Origin: Stenotrophomonas maltophilia
Lineage (GTDB): Bacteria; Pseudomonadota; Gammaproteobacteria; Xanthomonadales; Xanthomonadaceae
Assembly: GCF_900186865.1 (NCBI RefSeq)
Contig: NZ_LT906480.1
Span: forward strand, 1,072,001-1,136,000
Length of the DNA: 64,000 bases
Direction of reading: 5' to 3'
Positions 51,659 through 59,459 of the stretch are shown here, piece by piece; the first letter of the stretch is position 1; each line of letters opens with the position of its first letter. Position numbers and translations under genes: made by a program. The notes under the pieces were generated by a model that saw nothing but the letters and a program-made list of their open reading frames with translations, did no database searches and was not told where the DNA came from.

Positions 51659-52333
51659 TCAACCGGTGTACGCCACCCAGCCCTTGAAGCTGAAGCCGGC
51701 ATAGAACAGCTCCACACCATCGAAGCCGGCCTCCTGCAGCAGCGCCACTTCCTGTTCGGGGGCCAGCAGCGGCAGCCGCTCGGCAATGGCCTCGATCGCG
51801 TGCTGTGCATCGGCGTGGGCAACGCCCGAGGCTTCGGCGAACGCTGCGTAGCGCTGCAACCAGCGCAGCTTGCCGGCCGGTTCCTGCGGCACGCTGTGGT
51901 GGGCCACAACCAGCGGCGCGCCGGGCTGCAGGCGCCGGTGCAGCTCGCGCAACGTGTGCAGGCGCTGCCCGGCATCGAGGAAGTGCAGGGTCAGCAGGCA
52001 GCTGGCCCCATCGAAGCGCAGATCGGGCGCATCGTCGATGTAGCCTTCCAGAAGTTGCACGCGCGGCATCAGCGGACCCAGTGTCTGCTCGGCCAGGGCC
52101 AGCATCGGCGCGGCCGGATCCACGCCCAGCAGCTGCCAGCCCGGCTGCGCTTCGGCAAAAGCCTTCAGCTCCAGCCCGCCACCGGCGCCCAGCACCAGCA
52201 CACGGCCCTGCGTGGGAACGCGTTCGGCCAGCAGCAGGCGGCTCATCTGCTGCAGGGCGAGGAAGCCGGGCACCTGGCGCAGCGGCGCTTCGGCATAGCG
52301 GGCCACCGCCTGCGGGTCGGAGAACGTGGACAT
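51659..52333 (-). CDS. Class I SAM-dependent methyltransferase
   Basis: A 224-aa protein, MSTFSDPQAVARYAEAPLRQVPG. The SAM motif I is VLVLGAGGGLELKAF, motif II LLGVDPAAPMLALA, then LLTLHFLDAGQRL and ELHRRLQPGAPLVVAHHSV. It resembles UbiE/Tam-like enzymes of unknown substrate. It converges on Smqnr with only 3 bp between the stops. Confidence 0.85.
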   Translation of the reverse strand: MSTFSDPQAVARYAEAPLRQVPGFLALQQMSRLLLAERVPTQGRVLVLGAGGGLELKAFAEAQPGWQLLGVDPAAPMLALAEQTLGPLMPRVQLLEGYIDDAPDLRFDGASCLLTLHFLDAGQRLHTLRELHRRLQPGAPLVVAHHSVPQEPAGKLRWLQRYAAFAEASGVAHADAQHAIEAIAERLPLLAPEQEVALLQEAGFDGVELFYAGFSFKGWVAYTG

Positions 52334-52370
52334 GCGCGGATTCCTGCGGCGGGGGACATACCACTGTAGC

Positions 52371-52398
52371 GCGGCGCGCAAGAGGCATTGCGCGCCGC
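52371..52398. repeat. SMAG-like hairpin between GST and methyltransferase genes
   Basis: GCGGCGCGCAA and TTGCGCGCCGC, an 11-bp perfect inverted repeat around GAGGCA, with GTAG just to its left (52366-52369). No T-run follows. It lies 22 bp after the GST stop. Confidence 0.6.
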
Positions 52399-52420
52399 TG
52401 CCACACGGGCAGGACAGGGC

Positions 52421-53119
52421 TCAGGCCGCTGCTGCCTCAAGCACGTCTTCCAGCCGCACCTCGCCGAGGAAGCCACCGCTGCTGGTTGCCGGCTGCTGCG
52501 CTTCGATGGCGTGGGCGAACTGCACGCCGGCGTCGTCCTGCAGGCGCTCGAACAGCTGCTGCACCCTGGGGAACTCGCGACGATCGACCACCTGGTGATA
52601 GTCGTTCCAGCGCGCGATGCCGGCGAAGTAGGCATCGGCAAAGCTGCGCTGTTCGCCCAGCAGCCACGGGCCCGTGCCGATCATCTGCTCCAGCGCCTGG
52701 TGGGCGTGGCGCACCTTGGTGGTGCCATAGGCACGCAGCGCCTCGCCTTCATCGCCTTGCGCATGCTCCAGTGCGTGCCAGAGCGGCGCGTAGGCACCGA
52801 AGAAACTGGTGTTGAGATAGGCCAGCCGGTGGTTGAGGCGATCGAAGCCGGGCGTGCCCTGTGCGAAGCCCAGCCCCTGCGCGATGCCCTTCGCGGCCAG
52901 ATGGTTGAGGATGGCCAGGCTCTCGCTGAGCAGCTCGCCCTGCGCGGTGCGCAGGGTCGGGGTTTCACCCAGCGGATTGAGGCGGCGGTAGTCTTCGCTC
53001 TGCACCTGGCCGGGCATGTCGATGCGGCACAGGTGATACGGCTGGCGCAGCCATTCCAGGGCGACGATGGAGCCGAACGAGCAGCCCGAGGGCACGCCGT
53101 AGAAGAGGATCGGGGTCAT
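52421..53119 (-). CDS. Glutathione S-transferase family protein
   Basis: A 232-aa protein, MTPILFYGVPSGCSFGSIVALEWL, with a thioredoxin-like N-terminal domain (NPLGETPTL, then LLSESLAILNHLA holding the ES pair that binds glutathione). An all-helical C-terminal domain follows (GPWLLGEQRSFADAYFAGIARW with N-capping S/D). It may detoxify electrophiles. It is divergent from a LysR regulator with a palindrome between them, suggesting local control. Confidence 0.87.
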   Translation of the reverse strand: MTPILFYGVPSGCSFGSIVALEWLRQPYHLCRIDMPGQVQSEDYRRLNPLGETPTLRTAQGELLSESLAILNHLAAKGIAQGLGFAQGTPGFDRLNHRLAYLNTSFFGAYAPLWHALEHAQGDEGEALRAYGTTKVRHAHQALEQMIGTGPWLLGEQRSFADAYFAGIARWNDYHQVVDRREFPRVQQLFERLQDDAGVQFAHAIEAQQPATSSGGFLGEVRLEDVLEAAAA

Positions 53120-53211
53120 GGCAGGTTTCCGGTTCAAGCCGCGATGCGGCGGGTGAGGAAAGCGTGCCTGCGTGGACATTGCCCAGGAAGCCGCTCGAAT
53201 GGCATCCTGAA

Positions 53212-53227
53212 GTCCACATATGTGGAC
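53212..53227. promoter_or_regulatory. 16-bp palindromic operator between GST and LysR genes
   Basis: GTCCACATATGTGGAC is a perfect palindrome with a half site (GTGGACATT) about 40 bp away at 53172. It contains the T-N11-A pattern of LysR sites only loosely. It lies in the 115-bp gap between the two divergent genes. Confidence 0.65.
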
Positions 53228-53234
53228 GTTGCGC

Positions 53235-54179
53235 ATGCTCAACCTCAACGATCTCGCCCTGTTCGTGACCGCGGTGGAGCAGCGCGGGTTCGCTGCAGGC
53301 GGGCGCCATCTGGGCCTGCCGCGCTCGACCCTGAGCAAGCGCGTGGCGCTGCTGGAAGAACAGCTCCAGGTGCGGCTGCTGCAGCGCAGTTCGCGCCGCT
53401 TCGCATTGACCGAGGTCGGTCAGGAGTTCTTCGAGCGCGCACGCGCAGCGTTGTCCGAGGTCGAGGCCGCCGAGGCCATTGTCCGCGACCGCCAGGCCGA
53501 ACCCAGCGGCACCGTGCGGATCAGCGCTTCGATTCCGGTGGTGCAGGGCGAGCTCGCCGCGTGCCTGCCCGCGTTGGCCCGCCGCTATCCACGGCTGCGT
53601 ATCGAAGTTGAAGTGAGTGATCGTTTCATCGACCTGGCGCAGGAAGGCATCGACATCGCCCTGCGCAGCCACTTCGGTCCGCTGCCGGATTCCGGGTTGG
53701 TGCAGCGCATGCTCGGTAGCGAACGCATCGTGCTGGTGGCGTCCCCTGGCTATCTGGCAGCCGCGCCGGCAGTGGATACGCCCGAGCAGCTGCGCGCGCA
53801 TGCCGGCCTGCTGACCGCGCGCCATGCAACGCGCTGGACGCTGCACAGCGCCGACGCCCGCACTGTGCAGGTGGAGCCACAGGTGGCGCTGGTCGGCAAT
53901 GAATCGCAGCTGCTGGTCGCGGCGGCCGAAGCGGGTCTTGGCATCACCGTGCTGCCACACAGCCTGTGTGCTGCGGCCATCGCCGCCGGCCGCCTGCAGC
54001 AGGTGCTGCCGGCGTGGCATGCCGGCGAAGTCACCACCAGCGTGCTGCTGCCGCATCGTCGCGGCCAGTTGCCGGGCGTGCGCGTGGTGGTGGATGCGCT
54101 GGTCGCGCATTACCAGCTCAACGCAGCGCGCCCGCCAGCACCTGCCAGATCCTCGGGTCCTGGCACTGCGAAACGTTGA
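53235..54179 (+). CDS. LysR family regulator (divergent from GST)
   Basis: A 314-aa regulator, MLNLNDLALFVTAVEQRGFAAGGRHLGLPRSTLSKRVALLEEQL (in part). Typical winged helix-turn-helix and an effector domain with VQGELAACLPALARRYP and IDLAQEGIDIALR. The ATG at 53220 lies inside the palindrome and is not used here; 53235 gives the usual start. The end overlaps the stop region of the convergent MocR gene by 62 bp. Confidence 0.88.
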   Translation: MLNLNDLALFVTAVEQRGFAAGGRHLGLPRSTLSKRVALLEEQLQVRLLQRSSRRFALTEVGQEFFERARAALSEVEAAEAIVRDRQAEPSGTVRISASIPVVQGELAACLPALARRYPRLRIEVEVSDRFIDLAQEGIDIALRSHFGPLPDSGLVQRMLGSERIVLVASPGYLAAAPAVDTPEQLRAHAGLLTARHATRWTLHSADARTVQVEPQVALVGNESQLLVAAAEAGLGITVLPHSLCAAAIAAGRLQQVLPAWHAGEVTTSVLLPHRRGQLPGVRVVVDALVAHYQLNAARPPAPARSSGPGTAKR

Positions 54180-55497
54180 AACGTACATAGTCGGCCGCGC
54201 GCTGCGACTGGCTGAACGCGTTGCCCGGCGCCAGCACGATGCCTTCGCGCAGGCATTGCCGCGCCAGTGCGGCGGCGTCGCGGCCATCGGGCAGCTGGCA
54301 CCACAGGAACAGGCCGGCTTCCGGCTGCAGCCACGGCGTGATGCCCAGCATCTGCAGCTTCCGCAGTGTGTGCCGGCGTGCATCGGCCAGGCGCGAACGT
54401 ATCGACTGCATGTGGCGGCGGTAGCCGCTGTCGGTCAGCGCGATGTGCATCAACTGCGCGGCCAGATGGCCACCGCCGAAGCTGGTCGCCAGCTTCAGGT
54501 CGGTCAATGCCTCTATCCAGTCGTGGCGCGCAGCGATGTAGCCGCAGCGCGAGGCTGCCGACAGCGTCTTGGAGAAACTGCCGACGTGGATCACCCGTGA
54601 CAGTCCATCGAGCGCGGCCAGCCGCGGTGCCGGCTGCAGTTCGAAGTCGGCGAAGATGTCATCCTCGATGATGATCAGTTCGCTGCGTTCGGCCAGGCCC
54701 AGCAGGCGGTGTGCGGTGCTCGCGGAAAGCACCGCGCCGGTCGGGTTGTGCAATCCGGAATTGGTGATGTACAGCCGCGGCGAATGTGCCTGCAGGGCCT
54801 GCGCGAACGCCTCCAGGTCCGGGCCGCTGTGCGTGTACGGCACGCCGATGGCCTGCACCTGGTGCGCCTTGAGCAGCGCGTGGTAGTTGAAGTAGCTCGG
54901 GTCATCGACCAGCACGCAGTCGCCGGGCTTGAGCAGGAAACGGCAGAGCAGATCGACCGCGTGCGTACCGGATTCGGTCAACAGGATCTGCTCCACCGGT
55001 GCATCGATGCCAAGCGTGGCGCTGCGCCTTTGCAGCAGCTGGCGCAACGCGGGCAGCCCGAGCGGGGCGGCGTAGTCCACCAGTTGCATGGCATCGGCAC
55101 GCGCCAGCCGGCGCAGGCCGCGGCGCACGCCATCGTGATACAGCCAGTCACTGGGCATCCAGCCGCACCCTGGCTTGAGGTCGCCCGCGGGCGTTTCCAG
55201 CGATTGCCGTGATACCCACAGCGGATCCACCGCGCGATCCAGCCGTGGCTCCAGTTCGGCCAGCGCCAGCGGTGCGGCCGGGCCACTGACGTAGAAGCCC
55301 GAGCCTGCGCGCGCACTGATCAGGCCTTCGGCCGCCAGGCGCTCGTAGGCTTCGACCACGGTGGAGACCGAAACCCCCATCGTCGCAGCCTGCGCACGAA
55401 CCGAAGGCAGGCGTGAGCCGGGGCCATCCACCCGTGCACTGATGCGGGTGCGGACGGTCTGGATGACCGATTCGATGCGGGTAAGCGGGCGCGGCAT
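54118..55497 (-). CDS. MocR/PdxR-type regulator (GntR domain fused to aminotransferase)
   Basis: A 459-aa protein. The GntR winged helix (residues about 5-70: LPSVRAQAATMGVSVSTVVEAYERLAAEGLI in part) is followed by a class I aminotransferase domain with the PLP region: LTESGTHAVDLLC, VDDPSYFNYHALL, SGLHNPTGAVLS, and SFSKTLSAASRCGYIA with the PLP Lys. These regulators use PLP-amino acid adducts as signals. It is divergent from a DMT transporter, its probable target. Confidence 0.9.
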   Translation of the reverse strand: MPRPLTRIESVIQTVRTRISARVDGPGSRLPSVRAQAATMGVSVSTVVEAYERLAAEGLISARAGSGFYVSGPAAPLALAELEPRLDRAVDPLWVSRQSLETPAGDLKPGCGWMPSDWLYHDGVRRGLRRLARADAMQLVDYAAPLGLPALRQLLQRRSATLGIDAPVEQILLTESGTHAVDLLCRFLLKPGDCVLVDDPSYFNYHALLKAHQVQAIGVPYTHSGPDLEAFAQALQAHSPRLYITNSGLHNPTGAVLSASTAHRLLGLAERSELIIIEDDIFADFELQPAPRLAALDGLSRVIHVGSFSKTLSAASRCGYIAARHDWIEALTDLKLATSFGGGHLAAQLMHIALTDSGYRRHMQSIRSRLADARRHTLRKLQMLGITPWLQPEAGLFLWCQLPDGRDAAALARQCLREGIVLAPGNAFSQSQRAADYVRFNVSQCQDPRIWQVLAGALR

Positions 55498-55522
55498 GGT
55501 GGAACCGTAGTGGAAGTGTGGG

Positions 55523-55548
55523 CAGTACAGTTACTTGCGACTGTACTG
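55523..55548. promoter_or_regulatory. Inverted repeat operator of the MocR regulator
   Basis: CAGTACAGT, 8-bp spacer, ACTGTACTG: perfect 9-bp arms. It lies 26 bp upstream of the MocR start, in front of the divergent transporter gene. MocR proteins bind such repeats or direct repeats at the shared promoter. Confidence 0.7.
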
Positions 55549-55630
55549 GATTGTAGCTGGGGTCTTCCCGCGCCGGATGCTTCCATGCAGGTCCAGCCGG
55601 GCATCGTCCGGCACCTTCAGGAGTACAGGC

Positions 55631-56494
55631 GTGGAACGGTCGGCGAGTGGTTGGATCAATGGCTTCATCGGTGTGGTGATCTTCGCCGGCTCCCTGCCGG
55701 CCACCCGCCTGGCGGTGCTGCAGCTGGACGCCGGATTCGTCACCGCTGCACGCGCCACCATTGCCGCCGTGCTCGGCCTCGGCCTGCTCCTTCTGCTGCG
55801 CCAGCCGTGGCCGCGGCGCAGTGACCTGCCAGGCCTGGCAGTGGTCAGCCTCGGGGTGGTGGTCGGCTTTCCGCTGTTGACCGCACTCGCGCTGCGTCAC
55901 GCATCGTCGGCGCACACCATCGTGTTTCTTGGCCTGTTGCCGTTGAGCACTGCGGTGTTCGGCGTGCTGCGCGGTGGCGATCGGCCGCGCCCGGCGTTCT
56001 GGCTGTTTTCGTTGCTGGGCAGTGCCTGCGTGGTCGGCTATGCGGTGCGCAACGGCATCGAGGCATCGTTGCAGGCCGATCTGCTGATGTTGGCGGCGAT
56101 CGTGGTGTGCGGGCTGGGCTATGCCGAAGGTGGTCGGCTGGCCCGTCATCTCGGCGGTTGGCAGGTGATCAGTTGGGCGTTGCTGCTGGCCTTGCCGGTG
56201 ATGCTGCCGCTGACGGTGCTGATGCGCCCGGCCTCGTTCACTGCGGTTGGTGCCTCGGCGTGGTGGGCGCTGGGCTATGTGGCAGTATTCAGCATGCTGA
56301 TCGGCTTCCTGTTCTGGTACCGCGGGCTGGCGCAGGGCGGCATCGCCGCCGTCGGCCAGTTGCAGTTGCTGCAACCGTTCTTCGGCCTGGCCCTGGCCGC
56401 GCTGCTGCTGCACGAATCGGTCAGCCTCAGCATGGTGCTGGTGACCGTGGTCGCGGTGATCTGCGTGGCCGGCGCGCGCCGCTTCAGTCGCTGA
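55631..56494 (+). CDS. DMT (EamA) family transporter
   Basis: A 287-aa protein with ten predicted membrane helices, in two EamA repeats (first at INGFIGVVIFAGSLPATRLAV, second at DLLMLAAIVVCGLGYAEGGRLA). It starts at GTG behind AGGAG at 7 nt, a better start than ATG 55535 which lies in the operator. EamA proteins export amino acids or metabolites; linkage to a MocR regulator suggests an amine or vitamin B6-related substrate. Confidence 0.87.
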   Translation: MERSASGWINGFIGVVIFAGSLPATRLAVLQLDAGFVTAARATIAAVLGLGLLLLLRQPWPRRSDLPGLAVVSLGVVVGFPLLTALALRHASSAHTIVFLGLLPLSTAVFGVLRGGDRPRPAFWLFSLLGSACVVGYAVRNGIEASLQADLLMLAAIVVCGLGYAEGGRLARHLGGWQVISWALLLALPVMLPLTVLMRPASFTAVGASAWWALGYVAVFSMLIGFLFWYRGLAQGGIAAVGQLQLLQPFFGLALAALLLHESVSLSMVLVTVVAVICVAGARRFSR

Positions 56495-56500
56495 ACGAAA

Positions 56501-56576
56501 AAGGGGACGGAGGAGATTAAGTCGTTTCAGGCACGGTAGGGCGAGTTACGACTTAATCCCCTCCGTCCCCTTTTTC
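56501..56576. repeat. Long palindrome with 28-bp arms
   Basis: Arms of about 28 bp (AAAAAGGGGACGGAGG followed by A/GGATTAAGTCGT and the reverse complement) differ at one position. They enclose about 20 bp, from GA just after the transporter stop to CGG before the SDR gene. T5 on the right arm could help terminate transcription. The long perfect arms suggest a MITE or REP-family copy. Confidence 0.8.
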
Positions 56577-56652
56577 GGTGATAGCGAGAGCGTATCGTGG
56601 CCGATGGTCAACGGTATTGGGGGGGGCGGTGAGCTTGGCTGAAGCTGTGCGC

Positions 56653-57534
56653 ATGAAGCCGATTTCGCATATTTCCTTCAAGGGCCGGGTGGGCCTGGTG
56701 ACCGGTGCCGCGGGTGGGTTGGGCCTGGCCTACAGCCGCCTGCTGGCCGAGCGCGGTGCGCAGGTGGTGATGCATGACGTCGGTGCCGGTACCGATGGCC
56801 GCGGCGCCGATCCACAGCGCATCCTGCGCAGCGTCGAAGCGCTGCAGCGGCAGGGTTTGCCAGTGCAGGCCGCAAATGGTCCCATCGATCATCGCAGCGG
56901 TTGCCATGCGCTGGTGCAGGAACTGCTGCAGGCGCACGGCCGCATCGACTTCCTGATCCACAACGCGGGCTGGGTCGAGTACCAGCCACTGGAAGCGATC
57001 GAGGACGATGCGTTGGAGCAGATGCTGTGCCTGGCGGCGAAGACGCCGCTGTGGCTGGCGCAGGCGGCGTGGCCGGCGATGCGCGCGGCGGGCGGTGGGC
57101 GCATCGTCATCACCACGTCCGATCGCGCGCTGTATCCGCAGTACGCACAGCGCGGGCTGTCCGCTTACGCGATGGGCAAGCTGGCCGCGCTTGGCCTGGT
57201 CAATGTGCTGGCGCTGGAGGGCGCCGAGCATGGCATCGTGGTCAATGCGGTTTCGCCGGTGGCAAAGACGCGCATGTGGGGCATCGAGGGTGAGCCCGAT
57301 GAGCTGCATCCGGAAGCTGTTGCGCAAGGTGTGGCCTATCTGGCATCCACGCGCTGCCAGGACGGCGGCTGGGTGCTGCGCGCAAGCAATGGCCAGTTCC
57401 ACGCACTGCGCCTGCAGGAGGCCGAGCATGTGGCGTACCCAAGGGATCTGTGCGCGGTCAGTGCCGACAGCATCGAGTCGGTGGCGCTGCAGTGGCCGGC
57501 CATCGCCCGCGCCAGCGTCGACGTGCGTGGCTGA
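56653..57534 (+). CDS. Short-chain dehydrogenase/reductase
   Basis: A 293-aa SDR, MKPISHISFKGRVGLVTGAAGGLGLAYSRLLAERG (in part), with the TGxxxGxG cofactor motif. The next segments HNAG in FLIHNAGWVEY, and SxxALYPQYAQRGLSAYAMGK with Tyr and Lys, fit the catalytic residues. The C-terminus lengthens beyond classical SDRs. An alternate GTG start at 56629 lies behind GGGGGG. Substrate unknown; the next gene, a LysR regulator, may control it. Confidence 0.85.
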   Translation: MKPISHISFKGRVGLVTGAAGGLGLAYSRLLAERGAQVVMHDVGAGTDGRGADPQRILRSVEALQRQGLPVQAANGPIDHRSGCHALVQELLQAHGRIDFLIHNAGWVEYQPLEAIEDDALEQMLCLAAKTPLWLAQAAWPAMRAAGGGRIVITTSDRALYPQYAQRGLSAYAMGKLAALGLVNVLALEGAEHGIVVNAVSPVAKTRMWGIEGEPDELHPEAVAQGVAYLASTRCQDGGWVLRASNGQFHALRLQEAEHVAYPRDLCAVSADSIESVALQWPAIARASVDVRG

Positions 57535-57572
57535 GGGCGTACCCTAGGCGGGTTCCCACTGCCTGCTTCGAG

Positions 57573-58451
57573 ATGATCGACCTGCGCCTGCTTCGCCAGT
57601 ATGTCGCCGTGGCCGAAGAACTGCATTTCCACCGCGCCGCCGCCCGCCTGCACATGTCACAGCCGCCGCTGACGGCGGCGATACGACGGCTGGAAGACGA
57701 GCTCGGAAGTGAACTGATCGTGCGCGGAAACCGCACGCTGGGCCTGACCGTGGCCGGGCAGACCTTGCTGGTGGAGGCGCGGGCAACGCTGCAGCAGGCC
57801 GAGCAGGCATTGCAGCGCACGCGCGAAGCTGCTGCCGGACAGTCCGGCAGCCTGCGCGTAGGCTATGTCGGCAGTGCGCTGTATGGCCGCCTGCCAGGTT
57901 TGATCCGCCGCTTTCGCCAGATTTACCCGCACGTTCAGCTGCATCTGCAGGAAGCCACATCACGCCAGCAGCAGTTGTGGCTGCGTGAGCAGCGCATCGA
58001 CGTCGGCGTGCTGATTCCACCGATCCCCGCCGCCGAGCTGGTGCTGCACGACTTCGACCACGACCGCCTGGCGATTGCGCTGCCGCGCGCTCATGCGCTG
58101 GCCGACGCGCCGGAGGTCAGTGTGGCGATGCTGGCCGACGAATCGTTCGTTTCATGGCCGGCGGGCGAGGGCATCGGCTTCCATGCACAGGTGCTGGGCC
58201 TGTGCACCGCGGCGGGGTTCACCCCGCGCGTGGTGCAGGAAGCGCAGGGCATGCACGCGGTGTTGTCGCTGGTGGCGGTGGACGCCGGCGTGGCGATCGT
58301 CCCGGCCAGCATGGCCAGCTTCCGCCCGCAGGAGATCGTCTATCGCGTGCTGGAGGACGAAGCAGCGCGTTTCGACCTGCCGTTCTGCATGCAGCCGGAA
58401 CAGCCGTCGCCGGTGCTGCGCAATTTCCTGCAGACGGCGGGCACCAACTGA
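57573..58451 (+). CDS. LysR family regulator (after SDR)
   Basis: A 292-aa regulator, MIDLRLLRQYVAVAEELHFHRAAARLHMSQPPLTAAIRRLEDELG (in part), of the CbbR/CatM-like subgroup with the conserved ...HFHRAA..L..SQPPL helix-turn-helix. The effector domain shows LRVGYVGSALYGRLPGL and LLADESFVSWP. It follows the SDR by 38 bp in the same orientation and converges with the next LysR gene. Confidence 0.9.
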   Translation: MIDLRLLRQYVAVAEELHFHRAAARLHMSQPPLTAAIRRLEDELGSELIVRGNRTLGLTVAGQTLLVEARATLQQAEQALQRTREAAAGQSGSLRVGYVGSALYGRLPGLIRRFRQIYPHVQLHLQEATSRQQQLWLREQRIDVGVLIPPIPAAELVLHDFDHDRLAIALPRAHALADAPEVSVAMLADESFVSWPAGEGIGFHAQVLGLCTAAGFTPRVVQEAQGMHAVLSLVAVDAGVAIVPASMASFRPQEIVYRVLEDEAARFDLPFCMQPEQPSPVLRNFLQTAGTN

Positions 58452-58464
58452 TTCTGTGGACCCG

Positions 58465-59364
58465 CTACGCCTTGTCGCCCTGGAACAGATGCGCAACGGC
58501 GTAGTCGATGAACACCCGCAGGCGTGCACTGGGATGGCGCCCACCGGGCCATAGCAGCGAGAACTGCCCCTGGTGCGTGGGCAGCGCAGGCAGTACTCGT
58601 TGCAGGCGGCCATCGGCCAGCGCGTCAGCAGCGAGGAAGTCAGGCATCCAGGCCAGGCCCATGCAACCGATCGCAGCGGCCAGCACGGCCTCCATGTTGT
58701 TGCAGGTCATCGCCGTGGGAAGGCGCGCTCCGGCATCGCCTTCGATGCCCGGCAGCTGCCAGGGATGCAGCTTTCCGGTGGTGGGGTAACGGAAACGCAG
58801 CGCGGTATGCATGCGCAGCTCGCTCACATCACCGGGCGTGCCATGCGCCTGCAGGTAGCCCGGCGCCGCACAGAGGATGAAACGAAAGCCGCCCAGTCGC
58901 CGTGCGGTCAGGCTGGAATCGGCCAGTTCACCACTGCGTATCACCGCGTCCAGGCCTTCGCTGACCACATCGACGATGCGGTCGTTGAAGTCCAGTTCCA
59001 GCTGCACCTGCGGATAGCGTTGCTGGAAGCCGGGCAGCACCGGCAGCAGGAAGCGGTACCCGATGGTGGGCAGGCCGATGCGCAGCAGCCCGCTGGGGGC
59101 ATGCTGTCGCTGCGCCAGGTCCGCCTGTGCTTCGGAAAGCTCGTCCAGTGCACGCCGACAGCGCTGTAGCAGCAGTTCGCCTTCGTCGGTGAGATGCACG
59201 CGGCGGGTGGTGCGTTGGAACAGCCGGGTGCCGAGCTCCTGTTCAAGGCGGGCGATGCGCTTGCCGACCGCCGACGCGGACAGGCCAAGTGCACGCGCAG
59301 CACCCACGATGCTGCCGGCCTCCGCGGTGCGGACGAAGGCGAGCAGGGCAGAAATGGAGTCCAT
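58465..59364 (-). CDS. LysR family regulator (divergent from MFS)
   Basis: A 299-aa regulator, MDSISALLAFVRTAEAGSIVGAARALGLSASAVGKRIARLEQELG (in part). The effector domain contains GLLRIGLPTIGYRFLLPVLPGF and DVVSEGLDAVIRSGEL, which puts it with AaeR/YhjC-type regulators. An ATG three codons upstream (59373) is equally possible; a frame up to 59550 enters the MFS gene and is not used. Likely regulates the adjacent MFS transporter. Confidence 0.88.
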   Translation of the reverse strand: MDSISALLAFVRTAEAGSIVGAARALGLSASAVGKRIARLEQELGTRLFQRTTRRVHLTDEGELLLQRCRRALDELSEAQADLAQRQHAPSGLLRIGLPTIGYRFLLPVLPGFQQRYPQVQLELDFNDRIVDVVSEGLDAVIRSGELADSSLTARRLGGFRFILCAAPGYLQAHGTPGDVSELRMHTALRFRYPTTGKLHPWQLPGIEGDAGARLPTAMTCNNMEAVLAAAIGCMGLAWMPDFLAADALADGRLQRVLPALPTHQGQFSLLWPGGRHPSARLRVFIDYAVAHLFQGDKA

Positions 59365-59459
59365 GCGGGGCATGATTACGGAACATTGAGACGCAATCAA
59401 TGTCCATCGAGCCTGTTTTTCAGGAATAGCGGCCTGTCCATCATCAATGCCCCTGATGG

